From: Acidobacteria bacterium Mor1
Lineage (GTDB): Bacteria; Acidobacteriota; Polarisedimenticolia; Polarisedimenticolales; Polarisedimenticolaceae
Direction: 5' to 3'
NCBI GenBank assembly: GCA_001664505.1
Contig: CP011806.1
Span: 302,882-366,881 of the forward strand
DNA: 64,000 bases
The notes under the pieces are model-generated. The model did no database searches. It was given only the letters and a program-made list of their open reading frames with translations, and had not been told where the DNA came from. Shown in pieces: positions 17,665 to 26,667 of the stretch (position 1 is the stretch's first letter; every line of letters begins with the position of its first letter). The translations under genes were made by a program, and so were the position numbers.

Positions 17665-18468
17665 TTGAGCACCGGGGACGCGTGGAGGCTGGACGCCTCG
17701 GGCGGGGTCACCGTCTTGCGCTGCAGGGCACTCGACGCCCTCGAGGTACCCCACGCCTTCTCGACCCGCCGGGACGGTGACCGGGACGATTTCGATCTCG
17801 GTCCCGCGGAACCGGAGGAACCCCGGTTCGTGGAACGGCGGGGCCGCCTGGCCGCCGCCGCCGGCGTGCCGGGGAGCATGCCGGTGCTGCTGCGCCAGGT
17901 TCACGAGGCCCGGATGGTGCCCTCCCGCCTGATAGACCCTCCCGAGGAAGCCGACGCCTCTTACGCTCTGTCCCCGGAACTCGGTGGGAGCGCGACCGAC
18001 TTGTTGCCTGCCGTGCGCACCGCCGACTGCGTGCCGATTCTGCTGGCGGACCGTGCCGGCCGGGCGGTGGCCGCAGTCCACGCCGGCTGGCGAGGGACGG
18101 CGGCGGGGATCGCGACCAAGGCGGTGATGGAACTGGCCCGGCTGGGGGTGCCGCCGATCGAGCTGGTGGCGGCCATCGGGCCCTGCATCGGGCCCTCCTC
18201 CTACGAGGTCAGCGCCGAGGTGGCCGAGCAGGTGGCCTGCACCAGCGGAGAGGACTTCTCGGCCCCTGCCGGGGAGCCGGGCAAGCGGATGCTCGACCTG
18301 GCCCGGGCCAACCGGCGGCAGCTCTCCTGGTCCGGCCTGGAAGAGGGGAACATCCACGTCGCCCCCTTCTGCACCGCCCTCCGTTCGGATCTGTTCTTTT
18401 CCTACCGCCGCGACGGCGCCGCAGCCGGCCGCATGATGGCTCTGGCCGGGCTTCCCGCCCGGGCCTGA
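17665..18468 (+). CDS. pgeF: Purine nucleoside phosphorylase, PgeF/YfiH (LACC1) family
   Basis: Member of the family once called multicopper polyphenol oxidase and now known as purine nucleoside phosphorylase / peptidoglycan-editing factor. The metal and catalytic motifs are present: LRQVHEARMV, RTADCVPILLADRAG, AAVHAGWRGTAAGI and IGPCIGPSSYEV. The length of 267 is typical. The start is a TTG at 17665, with no strong ribosome binding site, so the start is less certain than the product. Terminal segments (FFSYRRDGAAAGRMMAL) also match the family. Confidence 0.92.
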   Translation: MSTGDAWRLDASGGVTVLRCRALDALEVPHAFSTRRDGDRDDFDLGPAEPEEPRFVERRGRLAAAAGVPGSMPVLLRQVHEARMVPSRLIDPPEEADASYALSPELGGSATDLLPAVRTADCVPILLADRAGRAVAAVHAGWRGTAAGIATKAVMELARLGVPPIELVAAIGPCIGPSSYEVSAEVAEQVACTSGEDFSAPAGEPGKRMLDLARANRRQLSWSGLEEGNIHVAPFCTALRSDLFFSYRRDGAAAGRMMALAGLPARA

Positions 18469-18543
18469 TTCCCCCGGAAATCCGCCGGTTTTCTGCTGGC
18501 GCCATCCGGGTTGGCCCTTGCTATCCCGCTCAATCACCGTAGC

Positions 18544-18572
18544 TTGACGCGACCAGCCCGGTGAGTCAGAAT
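18544..18572 (+). promoter_or_regulatory. Candidate promoter of yajC-secDF
   Basis: TTGACG (five of six) and CAGAAT (four of six), 17 bases apart, about 45 bases before the yajC start. Confidence 0.45.
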
Positions 18573-18616
18573 CCAGTTTTTGCGTCGAGCAACATCTCCT
18601 TAATGAAGGTGAGAGT

Positions 18617-18955
18617 GTGTTTCTGATGATCCACGGGCTCGTGGGGTTTCTGGGTATGGCTCCGACCGAGGGCGGGGGCCAGGACAGTCTGTTCGGCATG
18701 TTCCTGCCGATGGCGATGATCTTCGGGATCTTCTACTTCCTGTTGATCCGGCCGGCGCGCAAGAAGCAGAACGAGCACCAGGAGATGTTGCGCCAGTTGA
18801 AGAACGGTGACCGGGTGGTCACGACCGGAGGGATGTTCGGCACCGTCGTCGGCATTACCGACGAGATCGTGCAGCTCCGGGTCGCCGACCAAGTCAAGAT
18901 TGAATTCGCCCGCAGCGCCATTGCCGGCATGCAGGGCGCTGTCGAAGAGAAATAG
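18617..18955 (+). CDS. yajC: Preprotein translocase subunit YajC
   Basis: Single-pass inner-membrane partner of SecDF. A short N-terminal segment precedes the membrane helix (FLPMAMIFGIFYFLLIRPAR), followed by the family motif KKQNEHQEMLRQLKNGDRVV and a small beta domain (TTGGMFGTVVGI). The GTG at 18617 is used because AAGGTGAG lies just upstream; the ATG at 18626 is an alternative. At 112 residues the size is normal. It is followed by secD after eight bases. Confidence 0.95.
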   Translation: MFLMIHGLVGFLGMAPTEGGGQDSLFGMFLPMAMIFGIFYFLLIRPARKKQNEHQEMLRQLKNGDRVVTTGGMFGTVVGITDEIVQLRVADQVKIEFARSAIAGMQGAVEEK

Positions 18956-18963
18956 AGAGCACC

Positions 18964-20544
18964 ATGGACCTCAAGTGGAAATGGCTCCTGATCCTGGTCG
19001 TCGTCGGCGTCGCCGGGTGGTTCACCTATCCTCCGGATGAGCGGATCAACCTCGGTCTCGACCTCAAGGGGGGCGCGCACATCGTGCTCCAGGTCGACAT
19101 GCCGAGTTCGATCAAGTACGAACTCGAGACGATCCAGTCCCGGGTCGGCCAACGCCTGCAGGAAGACGGCATCGCCTACACCTCGGTGGACGTCGATCTG
19201 CCGATGTCGATCTCGATCAACGGAACCCCCGCCGACAAGCGGGACGCCGTCAAGGAGATCGTCGATCTGTACCTGCCCGACTTCAACGTGACCGAGAGCG
19301 GCGGTTCATTCCGCGGCTCGATGTCCGAAGAGCGGCGCCAGTTCGTGCAGACCACGGCGATGGCCTCGACCCTTGAAGTCCTGCGCAAGCGGATCGACAG
19401 CTTCGGCGTGGCCGAGCCGCTGATCCAGCAGCAGTCGATCGACCGCATCCTGCTGCAACTCCCCGGCGTCGAGGACCCGGACCGGGTTAAGGACATCCTG
19501 CTGGAGCAGGCGGTGCTGGAGTGGAAGGAAGTCACTTTCCCGCCGAACGGGCTGGTTCCGCTGGGATCGCGGCAAGATGTGCTGAACGCCTTCGGCGGTC
19601 AGCTTCCGGCGGACACCGAGATCCTGACCGAGGATCGCAACGGGACGCTGGTGTACTGGCCGCTCAAGAAGGTCTCGGTGGTACGGGGTAGCGATCTGCG
19701 CAACGCAGTGCGCAGCGTCGGCGAATTCAACGATCCGGTGGTCGCCTTCGAGCTGACCCAGGAGGCGGGCCGCCGCTTCGAGGCCGCAACCTCCCGCAAT
19801 CTCAAGAAGCCCATGGCTATCGTGTTGGGCAACGAGCGCACCGGGAAGAACGTGCTCTCGGCGCCGACGATCGACTCGACGATTCGCGACCAGGGGCGCA
19901 TCACCGGTCGCTACACCATCCAGGAGGCCGACGACTTCGCGTTGAAGCTTCGTTCGGGCGCCATTCCGGTCCAGCTCGACATCATCGAGGAACGTCAGGT
20001 CGGTGCCTCGCTGGGTGCCGACTCGATCCGCCGCGGCCTGACCGCCGGTCTCGCCGGATTCCTCGGCGTGATGATCTTCATGCTGATCTACTACCGGCTC
20101 AGCGGCGTCAACGCCGTGGTTGCACTGGCTCTCAACGTCGTGCTGGTGTTCGGTATCCTCGGGATGCTGCCCGTTCTGGCCGACGGGGTGCGGGCCACCC
20201 TTACCCTGCCGGGTATCGCGGGGATGATTCTCACCGTCGGTATGGCGGTGGACAGCAACGTGCTGATCTTCGAGCGCATCCGGGAAGAGCTGCGGTTGGG
20301 CAAGACCGTGCGCTCGGCCATCGATCAGGGCTTCGCCCGGGCGTTCACCACGATTCTCGACTGCAACATCACGACCCTGGTGGCGGCGTTCTTCCTGTTC
20401 GCCTACGGCACCGGCCCGGTTCAGGGTTTCGCGGTCACGCTCACCATCGGCCTGCTGGCCTCGATGTTCACCGCCGTGTTCGTTTCGCGGCAGATCTTCG
20501 CGCTGATCCTGGGTAACCGGCAGCCCGATTCCCTCAGTATCTGA
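18964..20544 (+). CDS. secD: Protein translocase subunit SecD
   Basis: Proton-driven membrane component that pulls secreted proteins from SecYEG. An N-terminal membrane helix, then INLGLDLKGGAHIVLQVDM, the periplasmic P1 domain, and a C-terminal block of five membrane helices with the RND-type motif GMAVDSNVLIFERIREELR. The 526 residues are in the normal range. It lies between yajC and secF, with a 19-base gap to secF. Confidence 0.97.
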   Translation: MDLKWKWLLILVVVGVAGWFTYPPDERINLGLDLKGGAHIVLQVDMPSSIKYELETIQSRVGQRLQEDGIAYTSVDVDLPMSISINGTPADKRDAVKEIVDLYLPDFNVTESGGSFRGSMSEERRQFVQTTAMASTLEVLRKRIDSFGVAEPLIQQQSIDRILLQLPGVEDPDRVKDILLEQAVLEWKEVTFPPNGLVPLGSRQDVLNAFGGQLPADTEILTEDRNGTLVYWPLKKVSVVRGSDLRNAVRSVGEFNDPVVAFELTQEAGRRFEAATSRNLKKPMAIVLGNERTGKNVLSAPTIDSTIRDQGRITGRYTIQEADDFALKLRSGAIPVQLDIIEERQVGASLGADSIRRGLTAGLAGFLGVMIFMLIYYRLSGVNAVVALALNVVLVFGILGMLPVLADGVRATLTLPGIAGMILTVGMAVDSNVLIFERIREELRLGKTVRSAIDQGFARAFTTILDCNITTLVAAFFLFAYGTGPVQGFAVTLTIGLLASMFTAVFVSRQIFALILGNRQPDSLSI

Positions 20545-20563
20545 CAGGCGCAGCGAGGCAACC

Positions 20564-21811
20564 GTGTTTCAGATCCTAAAGAATCCCAACTTCGACCTGA
20601 TGGGCAAGCGCCACATCTTCCTGGGCTTGTCCGTCGTGATGGTGTTGCTCTCGATCGGCATCATCAGCGTCAACGGCATCAAACGTCACGTCGAACTGAG
20701 CGGCGGCACCGAGCTGCAGCTGATGTTCGCCGAGGCGCCGGATATCGGCAAGATCCGCACGAGCGTGGGCAAGGTCTCCGATGCGACGCCGGTGGTCACC
20801 ACTCTCGGCGACGACGGCGACAACGAGGTGCTGATCAAGGTCGCGGCGACCGCCAAGGAGACCGCGGAGTACGAGGCGCGCAAGGAGGAGGCCCGGGCCA
20901 ACGCCGAGTCCGGGTCCCGGATCGTGATCCCCGGCAAGATCGAAGCGATCGTCGGGGCGCTGAACCAGGACCTGTTCGCCGGAAGCATCCAGGCCAACAA
21001 GCTCGACCTCAACGTAAAGGACCGGGCTTCGATCGCCTCGCTGCTCACGCCGAGTCTCGGCGACGAGCCCGCCGGTGCCCTGGCCGAGCAGATCGTCGAG
21101 CTGCGCAAGCAGAACCGCATCTTCACCTCGATCGACGACCTGACCGGGATCCCCGGTTGGACTCCCGGCGCCCAGGAAGTGCTCCAGCGGGACGCCTACT
21201 TCGGCCCCTACGCCATCCGCAGCCAGAACTACATCGGGCCGGCCATCGGTAAGGAAACCCGCAACAAGGCGATGATGGCCATCGTCGGTTCGCTGATCGG
21301 CATGCTGCTCTACATCGCCTTCCGCTTCCAGATTCGCTGGGGCGCGGCGGCGGTGATCGCCCTGGCCCACGACACCATCATCGGGCTGGGCCTGTTCTCG
21401 ATCGCCGGGTTCGAGGCCAGCCAGGCGGTGGTCGCGGCCTTTTTGACCCTGGTCGGTTACTCGATCAACGACACCGTGGTCGTCTTCGACCGCATCCGCG
21501 AGAACATGCAGGCCAAGGGCACCTCGCTGAAATTCGTCGACGTGGTCAACAAGTCGCTGAACCAGACCCTCAGCCGCACGATCATCACCAGTGGTTCGAC
21601 CTGGCTCGTGGTCCTCGGCCTGTTCCTCTTTGGGGGCCAGGCGCTCAAGGGCTTCGCCTTCGTGCTGACCGCCGGGGTCCTGGTCGGAACCTACTCGTCG
21701 ATCTTCGTCGCCAGCCCGATCGTGATCTGGTGGCACCAGCAGATGGTCAAGCGCGCGGCCGCCGGCGGCGGCGCCGCGGCCCGGCCGGCCAGCTCCAGCG
21801 CAGCCAGCTAG
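20564..21811 (+). CDS. secF: Protein translocase subunit SecF with a large periplasmic insertion
   Basis: Partner of SecD. The core is clear: an N-terminal membrane helix, HVELSGGTELQLMF, then VGYSINDTVVVFDRIREN and helices near the C terminus. At 415 residues it is about 100 longer than typical SecF. The extra part lies at residues about 97-215, in the periplasmic region. It begins with a charged helix (ETAEYEARKEEARANAE) and includes a helix-hairpin-helix-like stretch RIFTSIDDLTGIPGWTP. A Gly/Ala-rich C-terminal tail ends the protein. The start is a GTG at 20564 with GAGG upstream. A terminator follows 17 bases after the stop. Confidence 0.95.
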   Translation: MFQILKNPNFDLMGKRHIFLGLSVVMVLLSIGIISVNGIKRHVELSGGTELQLMFAEAPDIGKIRTSVGKVSDATPVVTTLGDDGDNEVLIKVAATAKETAEYEARKEEARANAESGSRIVIPGKIEAIVGALNQDLFAGSIQANKLDLNVKDRASIASLLTPSLGDEPAGALAEQIVELRKQNRIFTSIDDLTGIPGWTPGAQEVLQRDAYFGPYAIRSQNYIGPAIGKETRNKAMMAIVGSLIGMLLYIAFRFQIRWGAAAVIALAHDTIIGLGLFSIAGFEASQAVVAAFLTLVGYSINDTVVVFDRIRENMQAKGTSLKFVDVVNKSLNQTLSRTIITSGSTWLVVLGLFLFGGQALKGFAFVLTAGVLVGTYSSIFVASPIVIWWHQQMVKRAAAGGGAAARPASSSAAS

Positions 21812-21827
21812 CAGTCTTCGGACATCT

Positions 21828-21872
21828 CTCGGGGAGGCACCCCCGGACCTCCATGGGGTGCCTCCCGAGTTT
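21828..21872 (+). terminator. Terminator of the yajC-secD-secF operon
   Basis: A long hairpin, CTCGGGGAGGCACCCC against GGGGTGCCTCCCGAG with a single bulged G, is followed by a short T run (TTT). It begins 17 bases after the secF stop. Confidence 0.8.
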
Positions 21873-21961
21873 CCTGCCAGACGGCTCCGACCAGGAGCCG
21901 GCCCAGAAATCGTCAACGCCAGGCGGTTTACGCCGTACCATCCCGGCTCGACCCCAGGTCC

Positions 21962-21967
21962 TATAAT
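21962..21967 (+). promoter_or_regulatory. Consensus -10 box before rel
   Basis: A perfect TATAAT about 78 bases before the start codon, with no recognisable -35 hexamer at the right distance. A GC hairpin (CGGCCCGGA/TCCGGGCCG, 21984-22003) would lie near the 5' end of the transcript. Confidence 0.5.
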
Positions 21968-22039
21968 GGCTTCGGGGGAAAGTCGGCCCGGATTTCCGGG
22001 CCGCGTGGGACGCCGTTGACGGCTCCCTGGGGATGACCA

Positions 22040-24220
22040 ATGGTACGGCGCTTCGAAGACATTCTGGAACGCGTCGCCGAGCACGACCCGAACTCGGATC
22101 AGGATCTGCTGCGCCGGGCGTACGTCTTTTCCGCCCGCGAGCACCGCAATCAGAAGCGCCGCTCGGGGGAGCCCTACCTGGTCCACCCCCTCGAGGTTGC
22201 CTACATCCTCGCCGAACTCCGCCTCGACACGGCCAGCGTCGTCGCCGGGCTGCTCCACGATGTGGTGGAGGACACCCTGACCACCATCGATAACGTGGCC
22301 GATTACTTCGGCCGGGATGTCGCCGCCATCGTCGAAGGGGTGACCAAGATCTCGAAGCTCAACTTCCAGAGCACCGAGCAGGCCCAGGCCGAGAACCTGC
22401 GCAAGATGATCCTGGCCATGACTCACGACGTGCGTGTGATCCTGGTCAAGTTGGCCGATCGGATCCACAACATGCGGACCCTGGAGCACCTCAAGCCCGA
22501 GAAGCGGGAGCGGATCGCCCGGGAGACCCTGGATATCTTCGCCCCGATCGCCAACCGGCTGGGCATCGGCAAGGTCAAGACCGAGCTGGAGGACCTGTCC
22601 TTCCGCTACATCGACCCGCTGGCCTACCGTTCGCTCGAATCGGCGCTGGCCGCCCGCCGCAAGGTCAGCGAGGAGTTCATCGAGGAGACGCGAAAGCGGC
22701 TGGAGCAGACCATCGCCGAGCAGGGGATCGAGGCCGAGATCTCCGGCCGGGTCAAGCACCTCTACTCGATCTACCGCAAGATGCGGGCGCAGAAGATCGG
22801 AGTCGACGAGGTCTACGACTACGTCGCCTTTCGGGTGCTGACCGGTTCGGTCAAGGACTGTTACGGCGTGTTGGGTATCGTGCACTCGAGCTGGCGTCCG
22901 GTTCCGGGGAGGATCAAGGACTACATCGCGATGCCCAAGCCCAACCTCTACCAGTCGCTTCACACCTCGGTGATGAGCGACCGGGGGCAGCCCTTCGAGG
23001 TTCAGATCCGGACCCACGAGATGCACGCCATCGCCGAGGAGGGGATCGCCGCCCACTGGCAGTACAAGGAGGGCGCCGGAGACAGTGACCGGGAGCAGGA
23101 CCGGGTCGCCTGGCTGCGCCAGATCCTGGACTGGCAGCAGGACCTGCAGGATCCCCGGGAGTTCCTCGAGCTGGTCAAGGTCGATCTCTATCCCGAGGAG
23201 GTCTACGCCTTCACGCCGAAAGGGGAGGTGCTCTGCTTCCCCCGGGGCGCGACCCCGATCGATTTCGCCTACCGGATCCACACCGAGGTGGGGAATCACT
23301 GCACCGGAGCCAAGGTCAACGGCCGGATCGTGCCGCTCAAGTACGAGCTGGAAAACGGGGACATCGTCGAGATCATGACCCAACCGGCCCGGACGCCGAG
23401 CCGCGATTGGTTGGCGCTGGCCCGGACCTCCAAGGCCCGCAGCAAGATCCGGGCGTGGATCAACCAGAGCGAGCGGGAGAGCGCCCTGGCCCTGGGCCGG
23501 GAGATGATCGACAAGGAGTTCCGCAAGTACAAGCTGTCCCCCCGCAAGCTGCTGGAAGGGGAGAACCTGGCCCAGGCCATGGAAAAGCTCGGTTTCAAGA
23601 ATCTCGAGGACTTCCAGAGCTCGGTGGGCTACGGCAAGAGCTCGGCCCATCAGCTGGTTTCGGCTCTGGTGCCCGACACCCAGAAGCTCGAGGAGCGTCC
23701 CGACGGCCGGGTCAAGCGCGCGGTCAAGCGCGCCCTCGGCATGCGCGAGAAGGGGGTCAAGGTCCAGGGGCTGGATGATGCGCTGATCACCCTGGCCCGC
23801 TGCTGCAATCCGGTTCGTGGCGAGGACATCGTCGGCTACATCACCCGGGGCAAGGGGGTCTCGGTCCACGCGGTGCATTGCCCGAACGTCGCCCAACTGA
23901 TGTTCGATACCGACCGCCGCATCGGCGTCGAATGGGGCAGCGACAGCGACGGCTCGACCACCTTCGACGTGAGCGTCGCCGTGGACGTCGAGGACCAGCC
24001 GGGACTTCTGGCCAAGATCGTCTCGGCGATCTCCGACGAGTCGACCAACATCAAGAACCTCGAGGCCAACGCCGAGACCACCGGGAGCGAGACCCGGGTG
24101 CTGTTCGTGTTTTCGGTCAACGACCGCAAACACATGGAGCGGGTGTTCAATCGAATCCGTCAGATCAACGGGGTGCGCGACGTGGTGCGCGTGCCCGCCG
24201 TAGGAGCCCACAATGCGTGA
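22040..24220 (+). CDS. Bifunctional (p)ppGpp synthetase/hydrolase (Rel/SpoT)
   Basis: Long RelA/SpoT homologue of 726 residues that makes and degrades the stringent-response alarmone. The hydrolase HD domain is complete, with His73-Asp74 in LLHDVVEDT. The synthetase domain has GRIKDYIAMPKPNLYQSLHT, the RxKD form linked to bifunctional enzymes. It also has QIRTHEMHAIAEEGIAAHW. A TGS domain (VYAFTPKGEVLCFPRGAT) and a C-terminal ACT domain (VAVDVEDQPGLLAKIVSAIS) follow. Since it is the only such gene visible, it may be the main Rel of the organism. Its 3' end overlaps ridA by eight bases. Confidence 0.95.
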   Translation: MVRRFEDILERVAEHDPNSDQDLLRRAYVFSAREHRNQKRRSGEPYLVHPLEVAYILAELRLDTASVVAGLLHDVVEDTLTTIDNVADYFGRDVAAIVEGVTKISKLNFQSTEQAQAENLRKMILAMTHDVRVILVKLADRIHNMRTLEHLKPEKRERIARETLDIFAPIANRLGIGKVKTELEDLSFRYIDPLAYRSLESALAARRKVSEEFIEETRKRLEQTIAEQGIEAEISGRVKHLYSIYRKMRAQKIGVDEVYDYVAFRVLTGSVKDCYGVLGIVHSSWRPVPGRIKDYIAMPKPNLYQSLHTSVMSDRGQPFEVQIRTHEMHAIAEEGIAAHWQYKEGAGDSDREQDRVAWLRQILDWQQDLQDPREFLELVKVDLYPEEVYAFTPKGEVLCFPRGATPIDFAYRIHTEVGNHCTGAKVNGRIVPLKYELENGDIVEIMTQPARTPSRDWLALARTSKARSKIRAWINQSERESALALGREMIDKEFRKYKLSPRKLLEGENLAQAMEKLGFKNLEDFQSSVGYGKSSAHQLVSALVPDTQKLEERPDGRVKRAVKRALGMREKGVKVQGLDDALITLARCCNPVRGEDIVGYITRGKGVSVHAVHCPNVAQLMFDTDRRIGVEWGSDSDGSTTFDVSVAVDVEDQPGLLAKIVSAISDESTNIKNLEANAETTGSETRVLFVFSVNDRKHMERVFNRIRQINGVRDVVRVPAVGAHNA

Positions 24221-24599
24221 ACCGGTCAGCACCGACAAAGCCCCGGGGGCGGTCGGCCCCTACTCCCAGGCCGTCAAGGCCGGCGACACGGTCTGGGTTT
24301 CCGGCCAGGTCGCCCTGGACCCCCAAACCGGGGAGCTGGTCTCCGACGACGTGGCCGAGCAGGCCCGTCAGGTGCTCGCGAACCTGGGGGCGATCCTCAC
24401 CGCCGCCGGTAGCGGGATGAATCAGGTGATCCGCACCACCGTATACCTGACCGACATGAACGACTTCGCCACGGTCAACGCGGTTTACGCCGAGGCGTTC
24501 CGTGAACCCTTCCCCGCCCGGGCCTGTGTCGAGGTCTCCCGGCTGCCCAAGGACGTCCGGGTCGAAATCGACGCGATCGCGTTGCTGGACCGCGACTAA
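24213..24599 (+). CDS. ridA: Reactive intermediate (enamine/imine) deaminase RidA
   Basis: Trimeric YjgF/YER057c/UK114-family enzyme that clears reactive enamines formed by PLP enzymes. At 128 residues it is full length, and the conserved Arg and acid residues lie in PFPARACVEVSRLPKDVRVE. The N-terminal GAVGPYSQAVKAGDTVWVSG is the family signature. It overlaps rel, and the same rel-ridA pairing is known in several bacteria. Confidence 0.95.
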   Translation: MREPVSTDKAPGAVGPYSQAVKAGDTVWVSGQVALDPQTGELVSDDVAEQARQVLANLGAILTAAGSGMNQVIRTTVYLTDMNDFATVNAVYAEAFREPFPARACVEVSRLPKDVRVEIDAIALLDRD

Positions 24600-24955
24600 C
24601 GTCGGGTAGCGGGTCCTCACCGGGCCCGCCGATTACCGCCAGGCATCCTGAGCGTAGGCGCGAAATGCGCCTGATTCTGCCCGTTTTTGCCTTTGCAGCC
24701 CTCAGGTTGCCCCAATTCCGCCGCTACCTATATTTGAGCCCCGCGAAGAACCCGAAGGTCCAGACAACCCCGACGCGTTGCCCGGTTTCTACCGGATTCA
24801 GGCGGGTCGCGGGCCCGGATCGAGGGATGGAACAAGGTCCGGTTACGAGGGTGTCGATGAGTGACGGTTGTCGTCCCTTGACGCTCCGACAAACCGGAAC
24901 CTACGTTCGACGCTGGACGGGCACGGAGCCCTCCACGCAACGCGAGGGATAGTAC
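24600..24955. other. Intergenic region between ridA and pilM
   Basis: This 356-base gap starts with a GC hairpin (24609-24629) that lacks a T run and is therefore a poor terminator. A possible promoter follows at 24707-24734. The remaining 220 bases would be an unusually long leader for pilM. No known riboswitch, including the c-di-GMP GEMM type, could be recognised, and the open frame 24665-24952 has no coding features. Confidence 0.5.
24707..24734 (+). promoter_or_regulatory. Candidate promoter of the pilMNOPQ operon
   Basis: TTGCCC (four of six) and TATATT (five of six) with a 16-base spacer. The leader to pilM would be about 215 bases. Confidence 0.4.
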
Positions 24956-26020
24956 ATGTTCGGACGGAGTAAGAACCTCGTCGGCCTCGATATCGGCGAC
25001 AGCTCCATCAAGCTCGTCGAACTCAAAGAGTTGGGCAAGGGCCGTGGCTTTCAGGTCCAGAAGCTCGGTTGGGAGCCGCTCTCTTCAGAGGCCATCGTCG
25101 ACGGCGCGATCATGGACTCGCAGCTCGTCGTCGAAACCATCAGCCGGCTGTTCCAGCGCCTGAAGGTCAAGAACCGCCAGGTCTGCACGGCCCTCTCGGG
25201 CCACCACGTCATCGTCAAGCGCATCAGCTTGCCGACGATGTCCGAGGCGGAGCTGCAGGAATCCATTCACTGGGAGGCCGAGCAGTACATCCCGTTCGAC
25301 ATCGACGATGTGAAGCTCGACTACCAGATCCTCGAGGGCTCGAGCCTCTCGGGTGAAGGCAACATGGATGTCCTTCTGGCCGCGGCCAAGAAGGAGAAGA
25401 TCGACGAGTACGTCGGCGTGCTGGGCCAGGCAGGCCTGCAGGCCGAAACCGTCGACATTGCCGCCTTCGCCCTGCAGAACGTGTTCGAGGCCAACTACGA
25501 GTTCGAGCCGCACCAGGTGATCGCGCTGGTCGACATCGGCGCCGCGGTCAGCTCGATCGCAGTGCTCCACGGCGGCACCTCGGTCTACTGGCGCGACATG
25601 AACATCGGTGGCAACCAGTACACCGACGCGATCCAGAAAGAGCTGGGGCTCTCCGCCGAGCAGGCCGAGACCCTCAAGCGCGGCGAGGAGATCGAAGGCG
25701 TCCTGTTCGAGCAGGTCATGCCGATCATGTCGGCGGTCAGCGACGACATCGGCGGCGAGATCCAGAAGACCCTCGACTTCTTCAAGCAGATCTCGGCGGC
25801 CGATGAACCGCTCGACTGCATCTACCTCACCGGCGGCAGCGCCCAGACCGTCAACCTGATGGAGTCGCTCGGGCAGCGCCTCAACACCCAGGTCGAGGTG
25901 CTCAACCCGTTCCGCAAGATCGGCGGCTCCGGCCGGGATGCCGGTGAAGAGCTCGTCGGCGAGATGGCGCCGACCGCCTCGGTCGCCGTCGGCCTCGCGC
26001 TGCGCAAGCAGGGGGACTGA
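24956..26020 (+). CDS. pilM: Type IV pilus inner-membrane platform protein PilM
   Basis: Cytoplasmic actin-like protein that binds the N-terminal tail of PilN and links the pilus platform to the motor. Actin-type loops are visible: VGLDIGDSSIKLVELKE at the N terminus, ALVDIGAAVSSIAVL in the middle and IYLTGGSAQTVNLMESLG near the end. The 354 residues are typical. GAGGGA before the ATG supports the start. It is the first gene of pilMNOPQ, with five bases to pilN. Confidence 0.96.
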   Translation: MFGRSKNLVGLDIGDSSIKLVELKELGKGRGFQVQKLGWEPLSSEAIVDGAIMDSQLVVETISRLFQRLKVKNRQVCTALSGHHVIVKRISLPTMSEAELQESIHWEAEQYIPFDIDDVKLDYQILEGSSLSGEGNMDVLLAAAKKEKIDEYVGVLGQAGLQAETVDIAAFALQNVFEANYEFEPHQVIALVDIGAAVSSIAVLHGGTSVYWRDMNIGGNQYTDAIQKELGLSAEQAETLKRGEEIEGVLFEQVMPIMSAVSDDIGGEIQKTLDFFKQISAADEPLDCIYLTGGSAQTVNLMESLGQRLNTQVEVLNPFRKIGGSGRDAGEELVGEMAPTASVAVGLALRKQGD

Positions 26021-26025
26021 ACACG

Positions 26026-26619
26026 ATGATCAAGATCAACCTGATCGCCGACCAGAAGCCGGCCAAGTCGAAGAAGTCCTCCGGTGCGGGCATCAAGATG
26101 CCCGGGCTCGGCGGCAATCAGAATCTGCTGCTCGGCGGGATCCTCGCCGTGACCCTCGCCGTGACCGGTGGGTGGTGGTACATGGTCAACTCCGAGATGG
26201 CGCGCTGGGAAAAGAAGCACGCCGACGCCGACACCGAGCTCGCGCGTCTCAAGCCGATCCGCGACAAGGCGGACCGCTACGAGGACCGCAAGGAGCTGCT
26301 CGAGCGCAAGATCTCGCTGATCACCGACCTCAAGAAGCAGCAGGACGTCCCGGTTCACATCCTGGACCAGGTCTCGCGCAACCTGCCCGAGTTCCTCTGG
26401 CTCAGCTCGATGAACGCCGAGGCCAACAAGATCAGCATTCAGGGCAAGGCCACCACGTACAACGCGGTCTCGAACTTCTTCAAGAACCTGTCCGGATCGG
26501 GCTACTTCGCCGATGTGACCCTGGGTCGCACCTTCGAAGTTCCCGAGGGCGTTTCGTTCAGCCTGACCTGCCGCTTCGCACCCCGCAACTCGGGGGACGA
26601 GTCGGCGGACCAGGGTTGA
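26026..26619 (+). CDS. pilN: Type IV pilus assembly protein PilN
   Basis: Bitopic inner-membrane protein. The N-terminal motif MIKINLIADQKPAK corresponds to the conserved INLLP-like motif that docks into PilM. One membrane helix (LLLGGILAVTLAVTGGWWY) is followed by a coiled coil and a ferredoxin-like periplasmic domain that pairs with PilO. Length (197) and position between pilM and pilO are as expected. Confidence 0.94.
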   Translation: MIKINLIADQKPAKSKKSSGAGIKMPGLGGNQNLLLGGILAVTLAVTGGWWYMVNSEMARWEKKHADADTELARLKPIRDKADRYEDRKELLERKISLITDLKKQQDVPVHILDQVSRNLPEFLWLSSMNAEANKISIQGKATTYNAVSNFFKNLSGSGYFADVTLGRTFEVPEGVSFSLTCRFAPRNSGDESADQG

Positions 26620-26667
26620 GGCCGGAGTCACAGGTGTTTTGCCCCACAAGATCTGGAGTTGATCGCC

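Noticed and set aside
20576-24238. Very long open frame on the minus strand (1220 codons) opposite secF and rel
   Set aside because: It spans the terminator and two well-supported genes on the plus strand, lacks any recognisable domain, and is Asp/His/Leu-rich as expected for the reverse complement of GC-rich coding sequence.
24609-24629. Hairpin after ridA as a terminator
   Set aside because: Stem of eight pairs with a wobble but no T run follows, so intrinsic termination is unlikely.
24665-24952. 95-codon open frame between ridA and pilM
   Set aside because: No ribosome binding site, Arg/Pro-rich composition without domains, and it covers the promoter candidate.
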